From Bacillota bacterium (GTDB lineage: Bacteria; Bacillota; Clostridia; Acetivibrionales; DTU013): a DNA stretch of 64,000 nt. The position numbers and the translations under genes are program-made. The notes beneath the pieces were generated by a model. It worked only from the letters and a program-made list of their open reading frames with translations, made no database searches and was not told where the DNA came from. Below are positions 7,949 through 18,155 of the stretch, piece after piece. Each line of letters opens with the position of its first letter. Position 1 is the stretch's first letter. The DNA is taken from the NCBI GenBank assembly GCA_023412915.1, contig JAEZRE010000017.1:1-64000 (forward strand), given 5' to 3'.

Positions 7949-10900
7949 TTAATTCCTACCGGTAAAATTATTTACCGCATTCTCAATAAACCTTTGAAGG
8001 ATAACCGCAACCTCGGCTCTTGTTGCCACTCCCTTCGGAACGAATTTGCCGCCGTCGCGTCCCGAAATAATTCCAGTTTGCCGGCAGTACCTTGCCGCAT
8101 CTGTCGCCCATGCCGAAATAGCCGAAGCGTCGGGATAGCTTAATTGAGACCCGTCCAAAGCTGTGACTGGAAGGTCTAAAAATTTGGCAAAGCGGTAAAG
8201 CATCACAGCCATTTCCTCACGGCTTATCTTTCGATCCGGTTCAAACCCATCTTTACAGACACCTTCAATTATGCTGTTTTCGACCGCCCAAGCCACATAT
8301 TCTCCATAATATTCATCATAGTCGACATCGGTAAATTTATTCCCGGTATCCGTCGTTGTGATCTTCCCGTATGACCTCTCATACAGCCGCCCAAGAACGG
8401 CGACAAACATAGCACGCGTCATTCCGGTATCGGGTGAGAAAGCATTGTTGACGGTTCCAAGGAAAAGTTCCCGTTCTGTAACGAAATCGATATAAGCTTT
8501 TGCCCAATGCCCGGAAATATCCTTAAAGGTTTTCGGGTTTTCTTTGAATAATATTGCTTTGTTTTTGGGTGCGATATATTTCATCTCGCCTCCGATATTC
8601 GCGGCAAAGCCGATAAATATGTTGCCTCCCCTGCCGTCGGCATAGTATGGCAATCCTTCGACCTTAGCAAATACCGCTTTTATAGTGTGTGCTGAATTTA
8701 CATTTGTGAAGGTATAGCTTGCAACCGCGCCGACACTTTTTCCGTCTATCAGTACATCAGAAATGAGATAACCTTTATCAGCCTTAATGGTATATTCTTT
8801 GTCTGCGCCTTTGAATACGGTAGTGCTGCCGCTGGGACTAATGCTGCCGCCCGGGCCGGCCTCAGAGGTAATCGCAAAGCTCGGTACGGAGCTCGCGCTT
8901 GAGTCCGGCGAGGGTGGAGATTGAGGTGTATTGCCGTTGGCATATGCGACGGCATAAGTGCTGAAGTATTTCAAATATGCCGTGACCTGGGTCTTGTCGC
9001 CGTTTATTTCAATGTATTCCTCGTTTGCGTTAGCAGTGGTCGTGATCGTATCAACCACAACACCGCTGCCATAATCATGGGCGCGGTATATTGCGTAGCC
9101 GGCTTTGCCCTGAAGTGCTGCAGGAAGCGGTATGATTATCTTGATAAGGTTGTTTGTTGCAGTGACAGGCGTCTCCTCAGTTACACCGCTGCCCGACGTT
9201 GATGTCTTTGTCATATCGATATCGAGTACAATCCCCGCGGTGTATCCGCCGGAGCTCATGGCTGCTTCCACTGTAGCCTTGTTCGCCGAATAGTCGTTTT
9301 TCTGTACTGTCAGCTTGATTTCCACCGTACCTCCGCCTGCCACGTTTGTTTCATCGGAGGAATCATAAATTGATGAATCATTGAACACATTATTCAAATT
9401 ATCCACTACGACATTGGGCGTTTCCGAGCCTACTACATCCAGCTTGGAATTCCTATTGCCTTTTGGCAGTATAATAGAACCCGCGTAGGTGTAATCACTG
9501 TTGCTGACTGTAATGCATACCGTAACCTCCTGGCTGTCTTTGGTAACGATCAGGTTATAGGTGCCGTCCGGAATGCCTGCCACGGTGAAGCTGCCGCTTC
9601 CATCCGTGATTGCGGTCGTTCCGAACTGAATATTTCCCTGAACAACTTTTACGGACGCGCCGCCGACGGAGGCAGGCACTGTCGCATCGTCCACAACCGT
9701 GCCGCTTACGGTGTACGTGTCCGATTCCCACCTGGCATACAGGTTCGTGTCGGCACTGACGACATCTATGTCGAATTTCCATGCGTTTACGCAAGCAGTG
9801 TCTTTATACCACCCCATGAACGTATAACCGCTGCGGCTTGGAGCTGAAGGGGCCGTCAGCGTCGAGCCCGGCGTGATACCCGTCTGTGAAGTATACCTTC
9901 CACCGCCTGGATAGTTATTATTATATGTCACCGTATAGGTTACGTTAGCCGGCGCTTCCATCCAAACGGCAGTCAGGGTAACATCCCCCGAAATGGTGAT
10001 GGTCTGCCCGGCCGTATAGGTTGTACCGCCGTTTCTCCATCCGCCAAAGGTATGCCCTGCCTTGGCGAGGCTTCCCGTATTCGCTTTCACTTTTGCCGAC
10101 GCGCCTGAGACATAATCGTTGGAGTCTACCGGCACACTACCTGAAGTCGCGCCGTTTCCGTCATACTTTACGTTATAGGTCGCAACGGCTTTAGCTGTCC
10201 ACTTTGCATAGAGAATAGTGTTTTCAATTACCGGATTGTTTTTAAAATTCCATGCGTTGGTGCAGGCGGCCTCCGTATACCAGCCTCCGAAGGTATAGCC
10301 GCTTCTTGCAGGCTGTTCCGGCATGGCCGCCCTGCCGCCGTCAAATACGATCTGCTTCTGATAGACTGTCGTATCCGAGCCGTTGTAATTTCTTTTGAAA
10401 TTAACCGCGTAAACAGACAAAGCCGAATTTACCGTCGTAGACTCACTGTCGTCGTATGCCGCGCCGTTTCCTGCCGCTATTACCGTAAAGGTATATACGC
10501 CCGATTCCGTTATCCTTGCGGAGAAGTCATAATTTGTATTGGTGATTCCTGTTACCGCGCTCCCGGCAGCCAACCCGTCCTTATACAGCTGCACCGTATA
10601 GCTGGCCGCATTGCTTACGGCTCCCCATATCGCTTTTCCCTTCACCGCGCTATCCCACACAAGTCCGGTTGGAGCATTAAGCTTTACTACCCTGGTGATT
10701 GCCACGGCATAGTATTTGACCGTCTCGCCGTTTTCTGACGTTACTTTTATGTAAGCCGTCGTTGTACCGCCCGCTGTCAGGGGAAGAGTATTGCTTCCCG
10801 TGATCTCTGCAGTGAAGCCGGGATTGGAATATAACTTCACATTTGCATTCTCTGCCGCCGTAATGTCGCTTAAAGACAAAGCCGACTTTGAGTTATCCAC

Positions 10901-13552
10901 ACTTACTTCCCACGTGATCGCGTCAGCGGCATCCGCTCCGTTCTGTGTTCCAGGTGTACTGTCCGTCTTTCCCGCCACACTTGCCAGTGTCGCGCTGCTG
11001 TTTCCGCTACTGCCTGCCGGAACCGTTACAGGAATACTGACAGTTAAGGCGGTCGAGTGATTGGTTGTATTTGTCACGATAAAGGTCAGGTTCACTGTGG
11101 TAGCTGTAGCCGGAGGAGCAATCGTGCCGTCGGCGGCAATGACATCGGTGTTGCTGGATGTAGCAATAGCTATGGCGTAGCCGTCCGGCACCGTTGGCAT
11201 GGTCAGGCTGGTGGAACCGGCCTCCGGTGATGTTATCGAGGTGATACCGGCTGCGACCAATGAGGTCGCTGATAGCTTGCCTATTTTATTTGCTCCCCCT
11301 TCAGTAAACCACATGTTTCCATCCGGGCCGTAGGCAATCCCCGTCGGGTAACTGCCGGTCGTAGTGGAAAACTCGGTAATTGTGCCATCCATCGTGATCC
11401 TGCCGATTTTATCCGCTTCCGGTTCGGTGAACCACATGGCATTATCAGGGCCGGCCGTTATCAAAGAAGGAGAACTGCCGCTGTTGCAGGAATATTCCCT
11501 GATTATGCCATTCATTGCGATCCTGCCGATTCTATCCGCTTCCGGTTCGGTGAACCACATGGCACCATCCGGGCCTGCCGTTAAGTCGAGGGTGCTGCCT
11601 TCGTCAGAGGGAAGTGAAAACAATGTTACTACACCACTCATAGTAATCCTGCCGATGACGCTATTATTCTCATTAGCGAACCACATTGCGCCATCAGAGC
11701 CGGCTGCTATACCAGTCATGGCGCCCTCATATGCCGGTACGGGATACTCGGAGACGGTGCCGTTTGTTGTGATCCTGCCGATTTTACCGGCCTCCGGTTC
11801 GGTAAACCACAGTTCGTCGTTTGGACCGGGTGAAATGAAGTAGGCGTTGCCCGGGATCGTATACTCGGTAATAGTACCGTCCATTGTGATCCTGCCGATT
11901 TTACTTTCGTCCGGCTCGGTAAACCACATGGCGCCGTCAGGGCCTGTTACTATAATATACGGGCCGGCGCTGACAGCATACTCTTGAAATTCACCGTCTG
12001 TAGTGATCCTGCCGATTTTTCCAGTTCCCATTTCAGTGAACCACATGGCGCCGTCCGGTCCCGCCACGATGTCTACAGGACTGCTGCCGGTCGGAACGGA
12101 ATATTCGGTAATGATGCCCGTATCGACGGCGCCCGGAGTCTCACCAGAACGTGCGGGTACTGTAATCGATACTGTTTTTGTAGCGGTCGCCGAATTTTTA
12201 GCTAAATGAAAGGTCACATCGCCTGTAACTATAGTGTTGCCGTATGTAATTGCCCCTCCGGAAGCCGCTATCTGAGTGTTTGAGGAGGAGTCCAGCGTCA
12301 CTGTAACCCAGTCGTATGATGCATCAACTACTGCCTGCGCCTTTGTAGCTATATTTGTGTCGACACCCTCCACAGGGTTCAACGCCGTTGGAGTCAGCAG
12401 CGCCTTGGCGTTCTCAACCGTCTGCGCATCGGATCCTCCGGCGCCGGTTGTGGCCGTTATCCTGCCGATTTTATCAACATTCGACTCGGTGAACCACAGG
12501 GCGCCATCCGGGCCTGCTACTATGTTAATTGATGCGCTGTTGCCGGTCGGTATGGGATACTCGGTGATTGTACCGTCCGTAGTTATCCTGCCGATTTTGT
12601 TGCCTTGTCGTTCAATAAACCACAGAGCGCCGTCCGGGCCGGCCACTATGCTGTTTAGCCCGCAATTTCCGGTCGGGACGGAATACTCGGTGACCGTGCC
12701 GTCCGTGGCAACCCTGCCGATTTTGTTGCCATTCATTTCGATGAACCATAGTGCGCCATCCGGGCCGACCACGATGTTCGCCGGCAAACTGCTGGAGGTC
12801 GGAATGGGATACTCGTTGATCGTTCCGTCCTCAGTGATCCTGCCGATTTTGTTACCGTCGAATTCGCTAAACCACATGGCGCCGTCCGGGCCGGCCACTA
12901 AGTTTCTCGGCCCACTGCTGCCTGTCGGAATGGGATATTCAGTGACTGTACCGTCCATGGTGACCCTGCCGATTTTACTGGTAAGGTTTTCAGCAAACCA
13001 TATGGCGCCATCAGGGCCCACTGTGATGTCAACCGCCCCGCTCGAAGGGGACGGGATGGAATACTCGGCGGCTGCACCGGTCGTCGAAATCCTTACGATG
13101 TTATTGCCATTGTATTCGGTAAACCACAGTGCGCCGTCCGGGCCTGCCGCTATGCCATTTGGCCGGCTGCTGCCGGTCGGGACAGGGTATTCTGTTACCG
13201 TGCCGTCCGTGGTAATCCTGCCGATTTTGTTGCCATTTATTTCGTTGAACCACAATGCGCCGTCCGGGCCTGTCACGATGCTCCCCGGTACACTGTTACC
13301 GGTCGGAACGGGATATTCGGTTACCGTACCGTCCGTGGTAATCCTGCCGATTTTGTTGCCATTCATCTCGGTGAACCACAGTGCGCCGTCCGGGCCGGCC
13401 ACAATGTTTATCATTATACTGTTGCCTGTCGGAATGGTATACTCGTTGATTGTGCCTAAACCGTCGGAAGCTGCCTGTGCAACCGGAGTGACTGATGGAA
13501 GCACACTGAAAAGCACTGCAATAACGATCAATAAGCTCAACTGTTTTTTCAT
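7949..13552 (-). CDS. SLH-anchored surface protein with two Vgb-like beta-propellers and InlB repeats
   Basis: 1867 residues, ATG at 13552. Signal peptide 1-28 (ends VAQAA). Residues about 35-370 hold eight blades of the type GPDGALWFTE-x5-KIGRI, as in virginiamycin B lyase; about 480-760 hold seven more, with an Ig-like spacer between. Next come a cadherin-like domain (850-954), an fn3-like domain, three Listeria-Bacteroides (InlB B) repeats ending in YAKW, TAVW and YARW (about 1047-1275), a carboxypeptidase-regulatory-like domain (about 1277-1370), a divergent InlB-like repeat and three SLH domains (about 1675-1867) that bind cell-wall polymer. No histidine occurs in either propeller, whereas Vgb lyases use catalytic histidines, so lyase activity is doubtful. 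Binding of glycans or proteins at the surface is more plausible. A sensor-regulator pair is divergent. Confidence 0.92.
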   Translation of the reverse strand: MKKQLSLLIVIAVLFSVLPSVTPVAQAASDGLGTINEYTIPTGNSIMINIVAGPDGALWFTEMNGNKIGRITTDGTVTEYPVPTGNSVPGSIVTGPDGALWFNEINGNKIGRITTDGTVTEYPVPTGSSRPNGIAAGPDGALWFTEYNGNNIVRISTTGAAAEYSIPSPSSGAVDITVGPDGAIWFAENLTSKIGRVTMDGTVTEYPIPTGSSGPRNLVAGPDGAMWFSEFDGNKIGRITEDGTINEYPIPTSSSLPANIVVGPDGALWFIEMNGNKIGRVATDGTVTEYSVPTGNCGLNSIVAGPDGALWFIERQGNKIGRITTDGTITEYPIPTGNSASINIVAGPDGALWFTESNVDKIGRITATTGAGGSDAQTVENAKALLTPTALNPVEGVDTNIATKAQAVVDASYDWVTVTLDSSSNTQIAASGGAITYGNTIVTGDVTFHLAKNSATATKTVSITVPARSGETPGAVDTGIITEYSVPTGSSPVDIVAGPDGAMWFTEMGTGKIGRITTDGEFQEYAVSAGPYIIVTGPDGAMWFTEPDESKIGRITMDGTITEYTIPGNAYFISPGPNDELWFTEPEAGKIGRITTNGTVSEYPVPAYEGAMTGIAAGSDGAMWFANENNSVIGRITMSGVVTLFSLPSDEGSTLDLTAGPDGAMWFTEPEADRIGRIAMNGIIREYSCNSGSSPSLITAGPDNAMWFTEPEADKIGRITMDGTITEFSTTTGSYPTGIAYGPDGNMWFTEGGANKIGKLSATSLVAAGITSITSPEAGSTSLTMPTVPDGYAIAIATSSNTDVIAADGTIAPPATATTVNLTFIVTNTTNHSTALTVSIPVTVPAGSSGNSSATLASVAGKTDSTPGTQNGADAADAITWEVSVDNSKSALSLSDITAAENANVKLYSNPGFTAEITGSNTLPLTAGGTTTAYIKVTSENGETVKYYAVAITRVVKLNAPTGLVWDSAVKGKAIWGAVSNAASYTVQLYKDGLAAGSAVTGITNTNYDFSARITESGVYTFTVIAAGNGAAYDDSESTTVNSALSVYAVNFKRNYNGSDTTVYQKQIVFDGGRAAMPEQPARSGYTFGGWYTEAACTNAWNFKNNPVIENTILYAKWTAKAVATYNVKYDGNGATSGSVPVDSNDYVSGASAKVKANTGSLAKAGHTFGGWRNGGTTYTAGQTITISGDVTLTAVWMEAPANVTYTVTYNNNYPGGGRYTSQTGITPGSTLTAPSAPSRSGYTFMGWYKDTACVNAWKFDIDVVSADTNLYARWESDTYTVSGTVVDDATVPASVGGASVKVVQGNIQFGTTAITDGSGSFTVAGIPDGTYNLIVTKDSQEVTVCITVSNSDYTYAGSIILPKGNRNSKLDVVGSETPNVVVDNLNNVFNDSSIYDSSDETNVAGGGTVEIKLTVQKNDYSANKATVEAAMSSGGYTAGIVLDIDMTKTSTSGSGVTEETPVTATNNLIKIIIPLPAALQGKAGYAIYRAHDYGSGVVVDTITTTANANEEYIEINGDKTQVTAYLKYFSTYAVAYANGNTPQSPPSPDSSASSVPSFAITSEAGPGGSISPSGSTTVFKGADKEYTIKADKGYLISDVLIDGKSVGAVASYTFTNVNSAHTIKAVFAKVEGLPYYADGRGGNIFIGFAANIGGEMKYIAPKNKAILFKENPKTFKDISGHWAKAYIDFVTERELFLGTVNNAFSPDTGMTRAMFVAVLGRLYERSYGKITTTDTGNKFTDVDYDEYYGEYVAWAVENSIIEGVCKDGFEPDRKISREEMAVMLYRFAKFLDLPVTALDGSQLSYPDASAISAWATDAARYCRQTGIISGRDGGKFVPKGVATRAEVAVILQRFIENAVNNFTGRN

Positions 13553-13814
13553 ATTTTATCTCTCTTTCGTGTTTATTCCATAAACCTGTTGTTTTCTCCG
13601 GCCCGCAAATGCGGGTATGAAGCCTTGGATCATAGTTATATTAACTTAATACCATATACCTGTTAACCATGAATTAACAAAGGTATAATTCATGCCGTTT
13701 TATATCGGAAAAAGTCATTTCATGTTCAACTATATTTTATAGAATGTTATAATATAAATAATGGTAATGATATTTGTCAATGTTTCAGTAATCTATAAGA
13801 GGACAGCGTAGTTT
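13553..13814. promoter_or_regulatory. Divergent promoter region between SLH gene and sensor kinase
   Basis: No gene. It contains inverted repeat TGTTAA-N7-TTAACA at 13661-13679 and a TATAAT at 13748-13753 on the plus strand, upstream of the kinase start at 13815 (GAGGA 11 bases before it). The repeat is a candidate binding site for a regulator acting on either gene. Confidence 0.4.
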
Positions 13815-15665
13815 ATGGAGCATAAAAAATTCATTCTTTTAATTATACTTCTTCCTTTGTTGCTCCTTTCCGGTTGTCAGACGGCATACTCAAAGCGGCA
13901 GGCATACAACGGAGTCCTCGATTTAACAGATTGGGATTTCAGTAAAGACGGCATTGTGAGCCTTGACGGGAAATGGGAATTTTACTGGCAGCAGTTAGTA
14001 TCTCCCGGCAAAAACCTTTCTGAAGCTTCTCTGACCGGCTGCTATCAAATCCCCGGTTACTGGACAGGCTATAGCGGGCCTCAGCTTTCCCCGAAGGGTT
14101 ACGCTACCTATCGTTTATCCGTTAAGCTGGATAGACACGGGCAGGTACTCGCAATTTCCGCCCCCGATATTTATACCGAATACAAGCTGTGGGTGAATGA
14201 TGAGTTAATCGGCAGCAACCTGTCTGAAGAAAATAGAGAACCGGCTTTCCTTTGCCCGAAAACTTATGATTTTTATGCAGCTGGTACTTCATTGGTAATT
14301 ACTCTTCAGATTAAAAACAGCCTGCATCTCTATTCCGGCATCGGTGAAAGCATTCTGCTGGGTAGTCCCTCCGACATTCACACCAGGCAGTATATCCGGT
14401 TTGCACTTGATTTCTTCTTGATTGGGATCTGCATTTTGGCTGGATTGTATCACTTAGTGGTTTTCCTTCTGCGCAAGAAAGGTACTGAAACGCTTTATTT
14501 CAGCATCCTATGCCTGTCCGTAGGAATATGGACGATGTTTTTCAACGAGGCCCTGATTATGTTGCTGTTTCCGGACCTACCCTTTTCAGTCGGCTCCAGG
14601 CTGGTAACCCTAACCATACCGTTATGTGTTATTTCGGTAACACTTTATACCCAGGCTCTTTACAGTGAGGATACTTCCAATATTGCTGTCGGGATAATTG
14701 TCGTTACCAATCTTTTATATACTGTGATAGTTTTTGTATGCAAGCCCTACAATTATCTTCAGTTGTTTATTCCCTATCTGTTCAGTATTGCGTTGGTCTG
14801 CCTGTACGGAGTCTATATATCGATCCGGGTTACGATTAAACAAAGGCCGGAAGCTCTATATTACGTCTCGGGTGTGGTAGTTTTAGCAGTCGGATCCTTC
14901 TTCAATATCCTGCAATACCTGAGGATAATTGATATTTTTTACTGTCTGCCTTACAGTATGGTTCTGTTTGTTTCTGTGAACTTCTTTCTTCTTGGAAAGC
15001 GCTATATGAATGCCGCTCACAGTATCGAACTTCTGTCCTCCAATCTGCAGCGTTCCTTACACAAAATCGAGGATACCGAAACAGCATTCCTGAATGCTCA
15101 GATTAAGCCTCATTTTCTGTATAACACGCTCAATACAATTGCGCAGTGCTGTCAGTCCGATCCTGAAGAGGCGGAACAGCTTATCTTGTATTTATCCAAA
15201 TATCTGAGAGGAACCTTAAGCTTTGAAAATCTGGTCGAGACCATTTCTTTGAGGAAAGAACTTGAATTGGTATCTGCCTATTGCCATATTGAAAAAGCAA
15301 GATTCGGGAATATCCAAGTCGAATTTCATGTTGATGAGACATTACTTGACTGCGCTGTTCCTCCAATGGTACTTCAGCCTCTTGTTGAAAATGCGATCAA
15401 GCATGGCATACGTAATAAGGACGCAGCCGGACTGATAAAATTGGGCATTGTAAAACATGGAACTGCCATATTATGCTCTGTTGAAGATAATGGTGCGGGT
15501 ATTGACAAAGAACATTTACCCGGACTGTTGACAAAGCCCGCCAATTTAAAGAGCATTGGGCTTTATAATATCCATACCCGGCTTATCCGGCTTTATGGAA
15601 AAGGACTTAACATCCGCAGCACAGTCGGGGTCGGTACTGCGATACAATTTGAGATAACGCGTTAG
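13815..15665 (+). CDS. Membrane sensor histidine kinase, 7TMR-DISM plus LytS/YesM-type kinase
   Basis: 616 residues. It starts with a lipoprotein-type signal (LLLLSGC, Cys about residue 21), then an extracytoplasmic beta-sandwich resembling the DISM sensory domains (contains WEFYWQQL and GYATYRLSVKL), seven membrane helices at roughly residues 195-400, and a LytS/YesM-type kinase core with phosphoacceptor His in QIKPHFLYNTLN (about 435), N-box PLVENAIKHGI and G-box DNGAGI. The DISM domain of such kinases usually binds carbohydrate-like ligands. The cognate regulator starts 12 bases after the stop. The divergent neighbour is the SLH/propeller protein, a plausible target or partner. Confidence 0.9.
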   Translation: MEHKKFILLIILLPLLLLSGCQTAYSKRQAYNGVLDLTDWDFSKDGIVSLDGKWEFYWQQLVSPGKNLSEASLTGCYQIPGYWTGYSGPQLSPKGYATYRLSVKLDRHGQVLAISAPDIYTEYKLWVNDELIGSNLSEENREPAFLCPKTYDFYAAGTSLVITLQIKNSLHLYSGIGESILLGSPSDIHTRQYIRFALDFFLIGICILAGLYHLVVFLLRKKGTETLYFSILCLSVGIWTMFFNEALIMLLFPDLPFSVGSRLVTLTIPLCVISVTLYTQALYSEDTSNIAVGIIVVTNLLYTVIVFVCKPYNYLQLFIPYLFSIALVCLYGVYISIRVTIKQRPEALYYVSGVVVLAVGSFFNILQYLRIIDIFYCLPYSMVLFVSVNFFLLGKRYMNAAHSIELLSSNLQRSLHKIEDTETAFLNAQIKPHFLYNTLNTIAQCCQSDPEEAEQLILYLSKYLRGTLSFENLVETISLRKELELVSAYCHIEKARFGNIQVEFHVDETLLDCAVPPMVLQPLVENAIKHGIRNKDAAGLIKLGIVKHGTAILCSVEDNGAGIDKEHLPGLLTKPANLKSIGLYNIHTRLIRLYGKGLNIRSTVGVGTAIQFEITR

Positions 15666-15677
15666 GGGACTTGTGAT

Positions 15678-16781
15678 ATGTATCATATAATAGCAGTTGA
15701 CGATGAAATAAAAGCGCTGGAACGCTTTAATCGTTTATTGGCCAAAGAGCCGCGCGTCTCCGCTTTGATGCCGTTTACAAATCCGGAGGAGGCGATTGAG
15801 TATTGCATGAAAAACAAACCGGATATCGCTTTTCTCGACATCGATATGCCGAAAATACAAGGACTCAGGCTTGCCGGTATGCTCAGGGAATTCAATCCCT
15901 TCATTGACATTGTATTCGTCACAGCACATGATCAGTACGCACTTGACGCACTTCACGTACATGCTTATGATTACCTGCTAAAGCCAATTGCAATCAGCGA
16001 TATGACGGAATTATTCGATCAGCTTGATTTACGGAACAAGCATAAACCGGGCATTACACCAGGCAAAAAACTGTATGTACAATGCTTCGGCTCCTTTATG
16101 TGCTGTACCAATCAGGACAAATCCTCGCGTATCCGTTTCAGGACCTCCAAAACGGAGGAACTGTTCGCCCTGCTGATTCAATACAACGGTTTGGCTGCTT
16201 CAAAGGAACAGCTCATCAATAAACTATGGCCTGATACCGACCCGGAAAAAGCCTCCAATTATTTTCGAGTAACCTGTACCTATCTTCGTAAGGCTCTTGA
16301 GAAAGAAGGCTTTGCAGATATTATCCTGAGAGACAGGGATAGTTACCTGCTCGATATAGATCGTCTGGATTGTGATATGCACAGATTCCTGTCAAAAGTT
16401 AAATCGGGTAAGCTTTCTCCTGTCGACTATTCCGCACTGGAGGAGGCAGCAGATCTTTATGCCGCCTCATATTTCGAAGACAGAATTTATGAATGGGCTT
16501 TCAAATATAGTATTTGGTTGGAGAACGAGTATAAATATATTCAGAAAATCCTGACTGATGAATATATAAGACAGGAACAATACGACAAAGCCTGCGACAG
16601 TATGCGTAAGCTTTTACTCCACGATCAGTTCGACGAGGAGATTGTCATCAGGTTGATTACCACGCTACTGCGGTTAGGAGATACCACCTCTGCCATGATC
16701 ACATATAATAAGTATAAGGAAAATCTGTGGAAGGAGCTTCATTTATTTCCCTCTGAGGAATTGCGAAAGCTTTTAGTATAA
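15678..16781 (+). CDS. Response regulator with REC, winged-helix and BTAD domains (SARP-like)
   Basis: 367 residues. REC domain residues 1-120 with acidic pocket VDDE, phosphoacceptor Asp in FLDIDMP (about 53), Thr in VTAHD and Lys in LLKPI. A winged-helix DNA-binding domain of the OmpR/SARP type follows (about 130-225, KEQLINKLWPDTDPEKASNY), then a BTAD helical domain (about 230-367) typical of SARP activators. The organisation REC-wHTH-BTAD is less common than REC-LytTR or REC-AraC for partners of LytS/YesM-type kinases. It is 12 bases downstream of the kinase, so the two are co-translated. It ends seven bases from a convergent MFS gene. Confidence 0.9.
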   Translation: MYHIIAVDDEIKALERFNRLLAKEPRVSALMPFTNPEEAIEYCMKNKPDIAFLDIDMPKIQGLRLAGMLREFNPFIDIVFVTAHDQYALDALHVHAYDYLLKPIAISDMTELFDQLDLRNKHKPGITPGKKLYVQCFGSFMCCTNQDKSSRIRFRTSKTEELFALLIQYNGLAASKEQLINKLWPDTDPEKASNYFRVTCTYLRKALEKEGFADIILRDRDSYLLDIDRLDCDMHRFLSKVKSGKLSPVDYSALEEAADLYAASYFEDRIYEWAFKYSIWLENEYKYIQKILTDEYIRQEQYDKACDSMRKLLLHDQFDEEIVIRLITTLLRLGDTTSAMITYNKYKENLWKELHLFPSEELRKLLV

Positions 16782-16788
16782 TTACATG

Positions 16789-18078
16789 TTATAAACTCCC
16801 ATACACATCATCTTTATCATAGTTTATGGAGGTTCGGCGATAGAATAAGGCAGTTGCCAGGACGCCCAGCAACGACAACACTATACTAAGCACAAAGGGT
16901 AATATCCTTGAGATATCACTAAGCAAACCGCCTATGTATCCGAACGGTACGCTCACAAGCATAACTGTCGTCTGGAGCAAGGCCATTATTCCAGAGCGCT
17001 CCGCAGGATCGACATGAATAGCGACCAGGGATTCTCTGAGCGTGCCTAAAATAGCTCCGGCCAGCGCATCAAACACTAAAGAGACCGCTAATATTACATA
17101 TCCCAGCACACCGGTGCCTGTAATCGAGATCAACAATATATATCCGGCTATGGAGCTTAAGAAGCCTCCATACAGCGGCCATTTCAGCTTTGTTTGCTTT
17201 ATATGCGCGATAACGGTGAAGAAAAGGACAATGGAAAGTATGCTCCGGGCCATCGGGAAAATAGGTAATAATGTATCCGGGATACCGATGCGCCTGGAAG
17301 CAATTATCTGCCAGAAGGTCATCCCAAGCATAGCTACAATCTCTACCAGGATACTGATGATTATAGCAAATATCGTACCTTGAGATGCGATTATCTTGCG
17401 CAACGCACTTTTATATCCGGACAGCATCTCACTCCATGAAATGTTGCGGGACGCCTCGCGCCTTATTTTCCCGGTACCGGTTTCAGTTGAAAATTTATAG
17501 AGGATCAATATTTTTGCGGTCATTACAATAAAAGCATTGATATAGAGTATCCGTATGGCGGGCGCCATAGTCAGCTTTGCGACAAGGACTGATGATATTG
17601 GTGCAAACAGTGCCGAGAGATTACCTGCGATTATTACCCAGGAATAAATATGGGTTATTTTATCCTTCGGAGCATCCTCTACCAGCAGACAATCCCATGA
17701 TACCGTGGTTATTTTCATCATACCGTTAAGCAACGCGGCTACGACAAAGAACCAAAAGCCCTGGCTGAATGCCCATATAAGGCAGGGAATACTCCAGGCC
17801 AGAAAATCGAATACCGCGGTACTCTTCCTGCGCCCCATTTTATCGATGATAACGCCTGATAAAAATGCAAAGATCATCTGGGAAAACATATAAATTGAAG
17901 TGACAATCCCAACCTGTACATCACCCATGCCGAAAGTAAGCATATATACTGTTGCGTATGGCAGGCACAGGTTCATGGAAAGGCCCCACATAGGCTCGGT
18001 ATAGACACAGGCACGTGGATTGCCGCGCAGTTCAACAAGCGTGCGCAGTAATTTGTGTTTTAATAAAATATTTTTCAT
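16789..18078 (-). CDS. MFS transporter, 12-helix type
   Basis: 429 residues with about 12 hydrophobic segments. The cytoplasmic loop between helices 2 and 3 reads GVIIDKMGRRKS, close to the MFS G-x3-D-x2-GRR motif. The sequence also has an early YTEPMWGLSMNLCLPYATVYMLT segment seen in clostridial permeases of unknown substrate. GAGAGGG stands upstream of ATG 18078. It is convergent with the response-regulator gene and downstream of a DUF2200 relic. It probably exports or imports a small molecule by proton coupling; the substrate is unknown. Confidence 0.85.
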   Translation of the reverse strand: MKNILLKHKLLRTLVELRGNPRACVYTEPMWGLSMNLCLPYATVYMLTFGMGDVQVGIVTSIYMFSQMIFAFLSGVIIDKMGRRKSTAVFDFLAWSIPCLIWAFSQGFWFFVVAALLNGMMKITTVSWDCLLVEDAPKDKITHIYSWVIIAGNLSALFAPISSVLVAKLTMAPAIRILYINAFIVMTAKILILYKFSTETGTGKIRREASRNISWSEMLSGYKSALRKIIASQGTIFAIIISILVEIVAMLGMTFWQIIASRRIGIPDTLLPIFPMARSILSIVLFFTVIAHIKQTKLKWPLYGGFLSSIAGYILLISITGTGVLGYVILAVSLVFDALAGAILGTLRESLVAIHVDPAERSGIMALLQTTVMLVSVPFGYIGGLLSDISRILPFVLSIVLSLLGVLATALFYRRTSINYDKDDVYGSL

Positions 18079-18155
18079 TTGAAATTGACCCTCTCCCGAT
18101 ACTCATGTCAATATACTATTTCCTCGGATCTACACGAACGCACAAGGCTATTCCT

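Noticed and set aside
7949..13552. Calling the SLH protein a virginiamycin B lyase
   Set aside because: Only the blade consensus matches; no histidine is present in either propeller, and the rest is an adhesin/SLH architecture.
12276..13583. Long plus-strand open frame (435 codons) opposite the propeller repeats
   Set aside because: It is exactly antisense to repeated, codon-biased blades; its protein is itself a repeat of the reverse complement of the GPDGALWF unit, with no ribosome site or independent domain.
14902..15556. Minus-strand frames within the sensor kinase gene
   Set aside because: They are antisense to the conserved kinase core motifs and have no coding evidence.
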